Source: Campylobacteraceae bacterium (lineage in GTDB: Bacteria; Campylobacterota; Campylobacteria; Campylobacterales; Sulfurovaceae). From it: DNA of 52,751 nt. Made by a program: the position numbers and the translations under genes. Below are positions 1 through 8,152 of the stretch, piece by piece (positions within the stretch are counted from its first letter, which is position 1; each line of letters opens with the position of its first letter). Under the pieces are notes generated by a model that worked only from the letters and a program-made list of their open reading frames with translations, made no database searches and was not told the origin of the DNA. Location of the stretch: positions 1 through 52,751 of the forward strand of contig JALVXC010000055.1 in assembly GCA_027038275.1 (NCBI GenBank), written 5' to 3'.

Positions 1-1
1 T

Positions 2-61
2 AATACTGATGATAAATTAATGATAGTTAGTGCTGGTATTTGGAATCTATTAATAGCTTAG
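2..61 (+). CDS. C-terminal end of an unidentified gene entering from the left edge (partial)
   Basis: Frame 2 is open from the window edge to a TAG at 59-61 and would encode about 19 residues ending in IVSAGIWNLLIA. The codon choice looks like a real gene end, but the stretch is too short to identify a family. It converges on the AAA ATPase gene on the other strand, 31 bases away. It could equally be chance open frame. Confidence 0.25.
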   Translation, partial: NTDDKLMIVSAGIWNLLIA

Positions 62-92
62 AGAGTATGAATTGATATAGATATATGCTTTT

Positions 93-1085
93 TTAGGTGA
101 AAAATTTAATTCGCAACTTCTCTATTAAAAGATTAATAATAATAGGAGTTAGCATAGGATGAATTAGTGAGTCAAATTCATCAATAATTAATGGTGTTCC
201 CATAATTTTCATATAATATACATCTATTAAAATTTTAAGTAAATTTTGTGTTCCAGATGATTCTAAATATAGCTCTAGGGGTTCACTACTATCTATCTTA
301 TGAAATATTTTAATAGATAACAACTCTCTTTTCTTACCAATAGCTTCTTGATACTCTAATTCTATCTTTACAATATCATAACCTATAGATTTAAAGAAAG
401 ACAAAATAAAACTATTAAGTTCTTCTTTAAAAAGCTCATTAGTTAACCATGTACCTATATCCTCATAAGTTAAAGCATTTGAGTTTATTCTATCTATAGA
501 TTGTGAAGTAAATAGAAAAGGTACAAAAAATATTTTTATCTTTTCAAGTGTTTTTGTATCATCAAATTTATAAAACTCAGCAAGTAAAGATTTTTTTTCA
601 CTAAGATTATTAAATATAGCTTCTTGTATGTTTTTATCAATATTTACTACTATCTGTCCCTCTCTATCAAATAGTATCTCTTCTCCTAAAAAAAGTTTTT
701 CATCTTTTATACCAATAATTTCATACTGCTCATTAGATTGAAAAGTAACTACATAAGTAAATTTTCTATTATCTATAACAAAATCTATACCTAATTGACT
801 ATCATCATTGATACTTGAAAATTTATTTTTAAAATAGAGTGGAAAATAATCACTTCGTTCATCTATAATTATTGTAAACAATGCAATTATCGCCTTCAAA
901 ACAGTAGTCTTCCCCGAAGCATTAGCCCCATAAAGAGAGATAACCTTATTATAATACTCCCCATTAAACTCAAACAGTCTCTCAGGATTATTCTCAATAT
1001 TATAAGGCGTTGCTTTAAAGTCAATAGTTACTTCATTTTTGATTGAAAAAAAGTTTTTTATGCGTAAGCTTGTTATAAATGCCAT
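93..1085 (-). CDS. AAA family ATPase, apparently 3'-truncated
   Basis: An SMC/OLD-like AAA ATPase of the AAA_15/AAA_21 type often found in phage-defence settings. Walker A is GANASGKT at residues 53-60, after an N-terminal strand typical of the family (SLRIKNFFSIK). Walker B with the catalytic acid is at about 297-303 (TPLIIDEFD). The protein stops at residue 330, soon after Walker B, at IKFFT. Relatives continue here into the H-loop (TTHN) and a C-terminal region. I could not find that continuation in another frame downstream, so the gene looks cut short by deletion rather than by a simple point frameshift. No partner gene such as an RloB-like protein is visible. The start is supported by a purine-rich stretch upstream. 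The ATPase assignment is firm; the function is unknown, and the product may be inactive. Confidence 0.75.
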   Translation of the reverse strand: MAFITSLRIKNFFSIKNEVTIDFKATPYNIENNPERLFEFNGEYYNKVISLYGANASGKTTVLKAIIALFTIIIDERSDYFPLYFKNKFSSINDDSQLGIDFVIDNRKFTYVVTFQSNEQYEIIGIKDEKLFLGEEILFDREGQIVVNIDKNIQEAIFNNLSEKKSLLAEFYKFDDTKTLEKIKIFFVPFLFTSQSIDRINSNALTYEDIGTWLTNELFKEELNSFILSFFKSIGYDIVKIELEYQEAIGKKRELLSIKIFHKIDSSEPLELYLESSGTQNLLKILIDVYYMKIMGTPLIIDEFDSLIHPMLTPIIINLLIEKLRIKFFT

Positions 1086-1141
1086 AGTTATTTCTCTTCT
1101 ATTTTAATTGAGTGTCATTATAACACTTTTTAATTAAGTCA

Positions 1142-1243
1142 TTAAAACAAAATCTCATACCGAACATTACGCCCTGCACTTCCCTCTATGATAGATTTAA
1201 TCAAGATAATCCTATCATTTTTGATAGGATTAAAAAGAGACAA
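1142..1243 (-). pseudogene. Possible remnant of a gene 3' end
   Basis: Between rsfS and the AAA ATPase the minus strand holds an open stretch ending at a TAA (1142-1144) with protein-like content (EGSAGRNVRYEILF at its end). No start codon or ribosome site goes with it. It also spans the hairpin at 1208-1231. I do not recognise the family. It may be a decayed gene tail or chance. Confidence 0.25.
1208..1231. terminator. 10-bp perfect hairpin downstream of rsfS
   Basis: AATCCTATCA and TGATAGGATT form a perfect 10-bp stem with a TTTT loop, 70 bases past the rsfS stop. Neither strand has a strong U-tract directly after it, so it may be a weak terminator or only a stable hairpin. Confidence 0.4.
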
Positions 1244-1300
1244 TATTAAGATTAAATTAAAACAAAAAATAGACTAATTTAGGTTGGAAGCTCCTAAAGA

Positions 1301-1669
1301 TTAATCTGTAATCTGTTGAGTTCTAAATTTACCTGCTGAAAGTTCAGATAAAAACTCCTCCATAGAGTAGAGTTGACGTGCATCAGAGGTCATAAGATGA
1401 ACCAAAATATCACCTAAATCAATCACTACCCACTCTTCACTTTCATCAACATGTAAAAACTCTTCACCTAAAGGTTTTAACTCTTTTTTTAATTGGTCTG
1501 CCAAAGCCGCTGCATGTTTTGAAGATATAGCATTGGCAATAACCACACGTTTAGCAATATACTCAACATCATCAAGGTTAAAGACCTCTAACTCATCTGC
1601 TTTTTTCTCATCTAAAAACTTAACGATACGCTCTGCTCGTTCCTCTACACTAATTTCACTGTTGCTCAT
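1301..1669 (-). CDS. rsfS: Ribosomal silencing factor RsfS (Iojap/YbeB family)
   Basis: RsfS binds ribosomal protein L14 on the large subunit, blocks subunit joining and so lowers translation during starvation. The 122-residue length fits. The family core is visible at residues 36-115, including the segments around EEWVVIDLGDILVHLM and the REL/RQLYSMEEFL-type end. The ATG at 1669 overlaps the end of nadD by 14 bases, so the two are almost certainly cotranscribed and translationally coupled. The nadD-rsfS pairing is common in bacteria and is also seen beside gap in Campylobacter. Confidence 0.93.
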   Translation of the reverse strand: MSNSEISVEERAERIVKFLDEKKADELEVFNLDDVEYIAKRVVIANAISSKHAAALADQLKKELKPLGEEFLHVDESEEWVVIDLGDILVHLMTSDARQLYSMEEFLSELSAGKFRTQQITD

Positions 1670-2180
1670 CTATTGAACTTTCCTTATTTCTAATTTGGGT
1701 TGAACTAATGTCAGCCTCTACCTCTAAGATTTTAACATCTCTTAGCTTATTGCTCTTTATCTTATAGCCTTTTCTTGTAGCTACTACCCATGTTATTTGA
1801 GAATTTAACCACTCAAACTCATGCCATCTATCAATATGTTCTAAATTATCTGCACCAATAATCAAATACTTAACATTGTATCTTTGTTGAAAATATTTTA
1901 ATGTTTTAGCTGTTGGTGTTGCTTTTAGCTCTTTTATCTCATAATCATCTACTACTACTTTATTAAAATCTTTAAAGAGTTCTCTTGTTAAATTTAATCG
2001 CTCCTCAGTAGTAAAAAATGATGATTTTTTAAAAGGATTTAAAAAAGTAGGTACTACTATTAACCTATCTATATCTAAAATTTTTAATGCCTCTTTAACT
2101 ACACTTTTATGTCCAAAGTGTGGAGGGTCGAAACTACCCCCAAAAAGTGCAATGGTTTCTAAGTTCTCTTTAAACAACAA
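1656..2180 (-). CDS. nadD: Nicotinate-nucleotide adenylyltransferase
   Basis: Catalyses ATP plus nicotinate mononucleotide to deamido-NAD in NAD synthesis. The nucleotidyltransferase signature GGSFDPPHFGH is at residues 14-24, and the second conserved motif ISSTQIR is near residue 158. The start is a TTG at 2180, with GAGG about 8 bases upstream. No ATG sits before the signature, so the TTG is preferred. It is divergent from gap, separated by 64 bases that must hold both promoters. The 174-residue length is slightly short but normal for Campylobacterota. Confidence 0.92.
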   Translation of the reverse strand: MLFKENLETIALFGGSFDPPHFGHKSVVKEALKILDIDRLIVVPTFLNPFKKSSFFTTEERLNLTRELFKDFNKVVVDDYEIKELKATPTAKTLKYFQQRYNVKYLIIGADNLEHIDRWHEFEWLNSQITWVVATRKGYKIKSNKLRDVKILEVEADISSTQIRNKESSIDEQQ

Positions 2181-2244
2181 ATAACCTCTATTTATGTAAC
2201 ATATTGCAATTTTACCATATTAATTCTAAAGGGGTATATATAAC

Positions 2245-3243
2245 ATGGCTGTAAAAGTTGCAATTAACGGATTAGGACGAATAGGGAGATGTGTTGCTCG
2301 AATCATTGCCGATAGAGATGATATTGAGCTAGTAGCAGTAAATGCTAGTGGAGCTGAAAATATTATTGAGTATGGGCTAAAGTATGACTCTGTTCATGGA
2401 AGAAGAGAAGATGTATCTGTAAAAGATGGTTATGTAAATATTGGAGATACTAAAGCAAAACTTTTTGCAGAGCGTGACCCTGCTAAAATTGGATTTGCTG
2501 AATGTGGAGCAGAGATTGTTTTAGAGTGTACAGGAGCATTTTTAACAAAAGAGTCTGTTCAGCCTTATCTTGATAATGGTATTAAAAAGGTAGTCTTCTC
2601 TGCACCTGCAAAAGATGATACAGCTACATTTGTAATAGGTGCAAATGAGAATGACTATGCAGGTCAAGCTGTTGTCTCTAATGCCTCTTGTACAACTAAT
2701 GGTTTAGCTCCTGTAGCTAAAGTTTTAGATGATGCCTTTGGTATTGAGTCTGGGCTTATGACTACTATTCACAGCTATACAGGTTCACAGCCTATTTTAG
2801 ATGCAAAACATAAAAAAGACCCAAGAAAGGGTAGAAGTGGAGCTACTAACCTTGTACCAACAACTACAGGTGCAGCTAAAGCGATTGGAAAAGTTCTACC
2901 TAATCTAGCAGGAAAGATAAATGGTCAAGCTATTCGTGTTCCTACCCCTGATGTCTCTATGGTTGACTTAACTGTAAACCTTAAAAGAGAGGTTACAGTA
3001 GAGGAGGTGCAACAAGCCTTTAAAGATGCAAGTGAAGGTTCTCATAAAGGTATATTGGGTGTAGACTTAGAGTACCGTGTCTCTCAAGACTTTGTAGGTG
3101 AAGAGCAAAGTACAGTTGTAGCAATGGATACAATTCAAGTGATTGATGGGAAAATGGTTAAAGTTCTCTCTTGGTATGACAATGAGTGGGGTTACTCGGC
3201 TCGTCTTGTTGATATGGCTGTTCATGTAGCAAAAGGAGCTTAA
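2245..3243 (+). CDS. gap: Glyceraldehyde-3-phosphate dehydrogenase
   Basis: Interconverts glyceraldehyde 3-phosphate and 1,3-bisphosphoglycerate in the central glycolytic/gluconeogenic pathway. The NAD-binding N-terminus is INGLGRIGR. The catalytic cysteine is Cys149 in SNASCTTN, and the conserved C-terminal [12 protein letters not shown] is present. At 332 residues it is full length. A strong AAAGGGG ribosome site precedes the ATG. The stop is one base before the pgk start, so the two form an operon. In a chemolithoautotroph the pathway would mostly run toward sugar synthesis (inference). Confidence 0.97.
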   Translation: MAVKVAINGLGRIGRCVARIIADRDDIELVAVNASGAENIIEYGLKYDSVHGRREDVSVKDGYVNIGDTKAKLFAERDPAKIGFAECGAEIVLECTGAFLTKESVQPYLDNGIKKVVFSAPAKDDTATFVIGANENDYAGQAVVSNASCTTNGLAPVAKVLDDAFGIESGLMTTIHSYTGSQPILDAKHKKDPRKGRSGATNLVPTTTGAAKAIGKVLPNLAGKINGQAIRVPTPDVSMVDLTVNLKREVTVEEVQQAFKDASEGSHKGILGVDLEYRVSQDFVGEEQSTVVAMDTIQVIDGKMVKVLSWYDNEWGYSARLVDMAVHVAKGA

Positions 3244-3244
3244 G

Positions 3245-4438
3245 GTGAAAACAATTAAAGATATTGAGATAGATGGGAAAACTGTATTTATTCGTTGTGA
3301 CTTTAATGTTCCAAAAGATGATGATGGAAACATTACAGATGACAGAAGAATTCGAGGAGCTTTACAGACTATTCGTTACTGTTTAGACCGTGACTGTAAA
3401 GTTATATTGGCTTCACACTATGAGCGTCCTGAACCTGGTAAATATGAAGAGCGATTTTCACTAAAGCCTGTAGTTCAGAGGCTTAGAACTCTTCTTAAAC
3501 TTGCAGACAATATTAGCCTTGCAAAAGATGTTGTAGGAGAGGATGCAAAGGCTAAAGCAAAAGCTCTAAGTGCTGGTGATGTATTGGTCTTAGAAAATCT
3601 ACGTTATGAAGCTGGTGAGACAAAGAACGATGTTGAGTTTGCTAAAGAGTTAGCATCTATGGTTGATGTCTATATTAACGATGCATTTGGTGCATGTCAT
3701 AGAGCTCATGCCTCTATTGATGCGATGGCTCGTCTATTTGATAGAGATACAAAAGCAGCAGGATTTCTTCTAAATAAAGAGGTAACCTTTTTTGACAAAA
3801 CTTTAGAGAATCCTATTCGTCCATTTGTAGCAGTTGTTGGTGGTTCAAAGGTTTCAGGTAAACTTGAAGCTTTAAGACAACTACTTGACAAAGTAGACAA
3901 AGTTATTATTGGTGGAGGAATGGCATTTACTTTCCTAAAAGCCCAAGGGTACGAGATTGGTAACTCATTAGTAGAAGATGAGCTACTTGATGAAGCACGA
4001 ACAGTTATGATTAAAGCTAGAAAAAAAGGTGTAAAGTTCTACTTACCTGTTGATGTAATTGTAGCTCCTGAGTTTTCAGAAAATACACCTGTTAAGTTTG
4101 TAACTTTCCAAGAGATTCCAGAGAGTTGGATGGGTCTAGATATTGGACCTGCCTCTTCAAGGCTATTTAGAGAGGTACTAGCAGATGCTCAAACTATTCT
4201 TTGGAATGGACCAATGGGTGTTTATGAAATGGAAAAATTCTCAAAAGGAAGCTTAAAGATGTCACACAATATTGCTGACACTCATGCAACAACTATTGTT
4301 GGTGGTGGAGATACAGCAGATGTTGCTCTAAGAGCAGGAGATGTCGATGAGATGACATTTGTAAGTACTGGTGGTGGAGCAAGTCTTAACCTCTTAGAGG
4401 GTAAAACTCTTCCAGGAATAGAAGCACTTAAAGCATAA
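3245..4438 (+). CDS. pgk: Phosphoglycerate kinase
   Basis: Transfers phosphate between 1,3-bisphosphoglycerate and ADP, the step next to gap. The N-terminal signature [10 protein letters not shown], the central [12 protein letters not shown] segment and the C-terminal nucleotide loop with GGGDTA and STGGGASL are all present. The 397-residue length is normal. The start is GTG at 3245, one base after the gap stop. The AAGGAG ribosome site lies within the end of gap, which points to coupled translation. It is followed by 186 bases with three palindromic repeats before tpiA. Confidence 0.97.
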   Translation: MKTIKDIEIDGKTVFIRCDFNVPKDDDGNITDDRRIRGALQTIRYCLDRDCKVILASHYERPEPGKYEERFSLKPVVQRLRTLLKLADNISLAKDVVGEDAKAKAKALSAGDVLVLENLRYEAGETKNDVEFAKELASMVDVYINDAFGACHRAHASIDAMARLFDRDTKAAGFLLNKEVTFFDKTLENPIRPFVAVVGGSKVSGKLEALRQLLDKVDKVIIGGGMAFTFLKAQGYEIGNSLVEDELLDEARTVMIKARKKGVKFYLPVDVIVAPEFSENTPVKFVTFQEIPESWMGLDIGPASSRLFREVLADAQTILWNGPMGVYEMEKFSKGSLKMSHNIADTHATTIVGGGDTADVALRAGDVDEMTFVSTGGGASLNLLEGKTLPGIEALKA

Positions 4439-4446
4439 TTTTAACT

Positions 4447-4472
4447 CGTTCCCATGCTCTGCGTGGGAATGC
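4447..4472. repeat. Palindromic intergenic repeat, TTCCCA...TGGGAA type
   Basis: TTCCCATGC and GCGTGGGAA form a 9-bp stem (one wobble) with a TCT loop, flanked by CTCG and TGCATAT. It lies 8 bases after the pgk stop. A related copy in inverted orientation follows at 4524-4551. It resembles short hairpin repeats scattered through many bacterial genomes. Confidence 0.6.
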
Positions 4473-4523
4473 ATATAGGAGTTATTTTATTAAATAAAGC
4501 TCTTTTATAGATTAAATTCTAAT

Positions 4524-4551
4524 ATGCATTCCCAACGAGGACGTTGAGAAT
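4524..4551. repeat. Palindromic intergenic repeat, inverted partner of 4447-4472
   Basis: ATTCCCAACG and CGTTGAGAAT form a stem with one mismatch and an AGGA loop. The ATATGCATTCCCA end is shared, inverted, with the copy at 4447-4472, while the inner stem sequence differs. Confidence 0.6.
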
Positions 4552-4582
4552 AAAAGTAATACAAGCAGAAATACAATAATAT

Positions 4583-4608
4583 GGTGTAGTCGGGGACTAC
4601 ACCCTACA
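4583..4608. repeat. Palindromic repeat, TAGGGTG family
   Basis: GGTGTAGTC and GACTACACC form a perfect 9-bp stem with a GGG loop. On the minus strand it is preceded by the family end CTGTA. It is the third hairpin between pgk and tpiA and ends 17 bases before the tpiA start. Other copies of the family are at 17574, 32650, 42846, 42913 and 44896. Confidence 0.65.
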
Positions 4609-4624
4609 GAAAAAAAGGTACTAA

Positions 4625-5320
4625 ATGATATACGCAGCAAACTTTAAAACAAATCATACAAGAGAGACAACAAGAGAGTATTTAACTAAACTCCAACTTC
4701 AACTATTTAAGAAAAATCCAAAGGATAAAGTCTACGTTTTTCCACCACTTACAGCATTAGATGACTACCAAAGTAACGATGTAACAATTGGAGTGCAAAA
4801 TGCTTATCCTGTTAAAAACGGTGCATTTACAGGAGAGGTTGGCTTAGAGCAACTTACAGAGTTTAACATAAAAACTATTCTTATTGGTCACTCTGAAAGA
4901 CGTGAAATTTTGGGTGAGACACAAGAAAAGGTAGCCGAAAAATTCAACTTTTTTAAAGAGCAGGGTTTTGAGATTATCTACTGTATTGGTGAGTCTTTAG
5001 AGATAAGAGAAAAAGGGCTTGATGCTGTTATGGAGCATTTAACTTCACAATTTGAAGGAATTGATACTACTTATAATAACTTTGTAGTAGCTTATGAGCC
5101 TATTTGGGCAATTGGTACAGGAAGAACAGCATCTGTTGAAGAGATTACTCAAACACATAATGCTCTTAAAAAAGTTGTAGACAAGCCTTTGCTATACGGA
5201 GGTTCTGTAAAAGGAGCAAACATTAAAGAGATAGCCCAAATTGAAAATGTAGATGGTGTTTTGGTTGGTGGGGCTTCGCTTAAAACAGAGACTTTTTTAG
5301 AGTTAGTTTTACATCAATAA
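4625..5320 (+). CDS. tpiA: Triosephosphate isomerase
   Basis: Interconverts dihydroxyacetone phosphate and glyceraldehyde 3-phosphate. Catalytic residues are Lys8 in AANFKTN, His89 in GHSERR and Glu158 in AYEPIWAIGTG. The phosphate-binding GGSVK and GVLVGGASL are near the end. The 231-residue length is short for the family but normal in Campylobacterota. It follows pgk in the same orientation, but the 186-base gap with three hairpins may uncouple its expression from gap-pgk. Confidence 0.96.
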   Translation: MIYAANFKTNHTRETTREYLTKLQLQLFKKNPKDKVYVFPPLTALDDYQSNDVTIGVQNAYPVKNGAFTGEVGLEQLTEFNIKTILIGHSERREILGETQEKVAEKFNFFKEQGFEIIYCIGESLEIREKGLDAVMEHLTSQFEGIDTTYNNFVVAYEPIWAIGTGRTASVEEITQTHNALKKVVDKPLLYGGSVKGANIKEIAQIENVDGVLVGGASLKTETFLELVLHQ

Positions 5321-5364
5321 TTTATAGTTGGGAAATAAACCCTTATATAGAGTAAAATACCCTC

Positions 5365-6354
5365 ATGACTGTAAAGACCACCATAAGATTTTTACTATAC
5401 CTAGTTCTCATCGGCTTAACCCTACCCTTTCTGTTGGGTTACCTAAATATGCTACACCCCCTTTTTGACTCCTTTTCACACTTTAGGATTCATCTGCTCT
5501 TGGGGATTTTGCCTCTTTTGCTACTTATAGCTTTTTTTCATGAAAAGGTTATTGCCTTTGTCTACCTTTTACTTGTTGGGGTAGGAGCTTTTTATCTCTA
5601 CACCATTACCCAACCCTTTAAACTAGAGAGTGTTGACCATAACAAGACCCACCTACTCAAACATCTACAGTTCAACCTAAGTTTTAGAAACAGACGTATG
5701 GAAGATTTTAAAAGCTATCTTAAAGAACATAAACCCGATGTAGTAACCCTACAAGAAGTCACCCCTGCCCATCAAAAAGAACTAAAAAAGCTTATGGGGT
5801 CGCCTTTTGCTTTTGATTTATCTACCTCTTTTCCTTATGTCTCAAAAGAGAGAGGTGAATACCCTTACCAAATCTATTGTAATTTTCAAGCTGTAGGTGG
5901 TGTTGCTATTTTGTCAAAACACCCATTTAACGAAGAGAAATCTATCTGCATGGAGGGGCAAGGGTTGGTTTCGGCTCAGATTAGTGTTAACCATCAAGCC
6001 ATCAATATTGTCTCCATTCACACCTATTGGCCCTACCCTTATGACCAACCTCAGCAGATTGAGACGATTAAAGAGATTTTTCACCATATCAAACCCCCAA
6101 CACTTATTGCAGGAGACTTTAATGCTGTGGCATGGAGTCATAGTGTTAAAGAGATTGAAAAAGCCTCGCATACAAAAGTGGTCAATGGTCTAAGGTGGAC
6201 AATTTCACTTGAAGAGCAAGTTCCATTGATTCCTAATTTTAAACTTCCTATTGACCAAGTGTTGGTCTCTAAAGAGCTAGAGGTACGCAAAATATTTGTT
6301 GAGAAGAGCTTAGGTTCTGACCATTTTCCTGTGGTTTCTGAGATTTGGTTTTAA
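5365..6354 (+). CDS. Membrane-anchored endonuclease/exonuclease/phosphatase (EEP) family protein
   Basis: Two or three hydrophobic segments at residues 8-30, 40-58 and 62-82 are followed by an EEP domain of the DNase I/sphingomyelinase fold. The metal and catalytic motifs are VVTLQEVTP (about residue 125), IAGDFNAVAWS (about 248) and the terminal GSDHFPV (about 318). The layout matches YafD-like proteins with the catalytic domain outside the cytoplasmic membrane. The substrate cannot be told from sequence; phosphodiesters in nucleic acid or lipid are both possible. It lies 44 bases after tpiA and 64 before exbB. Confidence 0.82.
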   Translation: MTVKTTIRFLLYLVLIGLTLPFLLGYLNMLHPLFDSFSHFRIHLLLGILPLLLLIAFFHEKVIAFVYLLLVGVGAFYLYTITQPFKLESVDHNKTHLLKHLQFNLSFRNRRMEDFKSYLKEHKPDVVTLQEVTPAHQKELKKLMGSPFAFDLSTSFPYVSKERGEYPYQIYCNFQAVGGVAILSKHPFNEEKSICMEGQGLVSAQISVNHQAINIVSIHTYWPYPYDQPQQIETIKEIFHHIKPPTLIAGDFNAVAWSHSVKEIEKASHTKVVNGLRWTISLEEQVPLIPNFKLPIDQVLVSKELEVRKIFVEKSLGSDHFPVVSEIWF

Positions 6355-6418
6355 AACTCATATTTCTCTCATTTATTTACAATATAATACTCAAATGAAA
6401 TAACACAGAGGGAAAAGA

Positions 6419-6853
6419 ATGAACATAGAACTACTAAGCCAAATTGTCGACTACGGAGTCTTAGGACTACTTGCCTTTATGAGTTTTTTAACTCTCTTCT
6501 TTTGGATTGAGCGTCTGCTCTTTTATAGAAGTGTTAAAGTCTCAAACTACAATACCCTAGAGGAGCTAGAGATAGATGCAACAAATAACCTATCAATTAT
6601 CTCTAGTTTTGGAGCAAATGCACCATATATTGGACTGCTTGGAACGGTTTTGGGAATTATTATTACCTTTTATACCATGGGGCAGACAGGGGAGATGGAG
6701 GTTAAAGCCATTATGACCTCTTTGGCTTTGGCACTTAAAGCTACTGCTATGGGTCTTGTGGTGGCTATTCCTGCTATTTTTTTCTACAATCACCTTAACC
6801 GAAAAGTTGAAGTCATTATGAACAAATGGATTATCCATAACAAGGAGAAGTAA
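6419..6853 (+). CDS. exbB: ExbB/TolQ/MotA-type proton channel subunit
   Basis: The proton-conducting inner-membrane subunit that energises TonB. Three membrane segments lie at about residues 10-30, 62-84 and 100-127, with the family signature GANAPYIGLLGTVLGI between them. At 144 residues it is the short epsilon-type ExbB. An AGAGGGAAAAG ribosome site precedes the ATG, and TATAAT occurs about 40 bases upstream. It overlaps exbD by one base (TAATG). TonB follows, which favours ExbB over TolQ. Confidence 0.9.
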   Translation: MNIELLSQIVDYGVLGLLAFMSFLTLFFWIERLLFYRSVKVSNYNTLEELEIDATNNLSIISSFGANAPYIGLLGTVLGIIITFYTMGQTGEMEVKAIMTSLALALKATAMGLVVAIPAIFFYNHLNRKVEVIMNKWIIHNKEK

Positions 6854-7233
6854 TGCGACGCTCCTCTAAGTTTGACAGCATTAATGTTGTGCCATTTATT
6901 GATATTATGTTGGTGCTTTTTGTCATTGTTCTTACTACTGCTTCATTTATACAGACAGGGGTTATTAAAGTAGAGCTACCAACAGGCTCAACAGAAGTTA
7001 AAGAGAAACCTAAAAAGGAACTTGCTATCTCTATTAAAAGCAATGGCGATGTATTTTTTGGAAAAGAGAAGATTGCTCACTCTAAAGTAGAAGAGGAGTT
7101 ATTAAAACATAACAAAAAGACCCCTATTCAACTCTACTCTGATAAAAATGCTAAGTTTGAGAGTTTTGTTTTTATTTTAGATTTGTTAAAAAAACATGAG
7201 TATGAAGATTTAGGGATTGTTACAAAAAAATGA
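6853..7233 (+). CDS. exbD: ExbD/TolR-type biopolymer transport protein
   Basis: Partner of ExbB in harnessing the proton gradient. A single membrane helix at residues 11-33 carries the essential aspartate (Asp17 in VVPFIDIMLVLF). The periplasmic domain follows. The 126-residue length is normal. It is translationally coupled on both sides: one-base overlap with exbB and a 4-base ATGA overlap with tonB. Confidence 0.9.
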   Translation: MRRSSKFDSINVVPFIDIMLVLFVIVLTTASFIQTGVIKVELPTGSTEVKEKPKKELAISIKSNGDVFFGKEKIAHSKVEEELLKHNKKTPIQLYSDKNAKFESFVFILDLLKKHEYEDLGIVTKK

Positions 7234-8108
7234 CCTATCAACGCTATAGACTCTCTTTTTTACTCTCTACGCTTATCTCTCTTATTGTAGGTATGGGTGT
7301 TTTTTCTCTGTTAGATATTGAAAAAAAATTACAAGCACCCAAAAAAGAGCATCTTGTTAAGGTTGCCCTTTTGACTCTACCTAAACCAGTTAAAAAGGTA
7401 GCTCCTCCAAAGCCAATTGAGCCTAAAAAGATTGTGCCTCCTACTCCACCTGTTGTTAAAGAGAAGCCAAAGCCTAAACCTATACCAAAGAAGATAGTTA
7501 AAAAGCATAAGCCTAAAAAAGTTGTTAAAAAGCACAAGCCTAAACCAAAAAAGATTATTAAAAAACATAAACCAAAACCAAAAAAGATACATAAAAAAGT
7601 TATAAAAAAGCATAAACCAAAGCCACCACATAAAGTACATAAAAAAGTTGTAAAAAAATATAAACCAAAACCTGAACCAATTTATGAAGAGGTTATTATT
7701 CCACCTCAAATCATAGAAGAGCCTATGCCAATAGCACCTCAACCAATTATGAGAACTCAACCTCAAATTATAAAAGAGGTTACACCTGCACCTAAAACGT
7801 CTACTCCAACCGATAATGGTAGAGCTAAAAGAGCCTTTTTACAAAAAATTCGCAATAAAATTATTGCCAATAAAAAGTACCCAAAAATAGCTCTTAGACG
7901 ACATATTGAGAGTGATGTAAAGGTGAGATTTGACATTACAGCTACAGGGCAAGTTAGCAATATTCGCTTTATTAGTGGCAAAAGGGTCTTTTACAAAAGC
8001 ATTAGAACAACTTTAGCCAATACCTTTCCCGTAGCAATTCCATCTAACATGAGAGGTCAACTACCTATATCTGATGTCTCTGTTGTGTTACATTTTAATA
8101 TTCGTTAA
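7230..8108 (+). CDS. tonB: TonB energy-transducing protein with long Lys/His/Pro spacer
   Basis: Transmits proton-motive force to outer-membrane TonB-dependent receptors. The N-terminal membrane anchor is at about residues 8-27. A periplasmic spacer at about 45-180 is built from repeats of the type KKHKPKPKK, and the TonB C-terminal domain is at about 205-292 (KYPKIALRR..., VRFDITATGQV). The spacer alternates lysine, histidine and proline more heavily than the usual Pro-Lys/Pro-Glu rod and could bind metal (inference). No TonB-dependent receptor is encoded in the window, so the ligand is unknown. Confidence 0.88.
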   Translation: MTYQRYRLSFLLSTLISLIVGMGVFSLLDIEKKLQAPKKEHLVKVALLTLPKPVKKVAPPKPIEPKKIVPPTPPVVKEKPKPKPIPKKIVKKHKPKKVVKKHKPKPKKIIKKHKPKPKKIHKKVIKKHKPKPPHKVHKKVVKKYKPKPEPIYEEVIIPPQIIEEPMPIAPQPIMRTQPQIIKEVTPAPKTSTPTDNGRAKRAFLQKIRNKIIANKKYPKIALRRHIESDVKVRFDITATGQVSNIRFISGKRVFYKSIRTTLANTFPVAIPSNMRGQLPISDVSVVLHFNIR

Positions 8109-8152
8109 ATTAAAAATGTTATAATGTGTTCAAATATTTTAAAGGCTTTATA

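Noticed and set aside
5897-6193. Second open frame within the EEP gene
   Set aside because: It is a shifted frame inside a gene whose catalytic motifs span the same bases.
7377-7766. Long open frame on the minus strand opposite tonB
   Set aside because: It is the complement of the Lys/His/Pro repeat and gives a Phe/Trp/Leu low-complexity product. It is an artefact of repeat composition.
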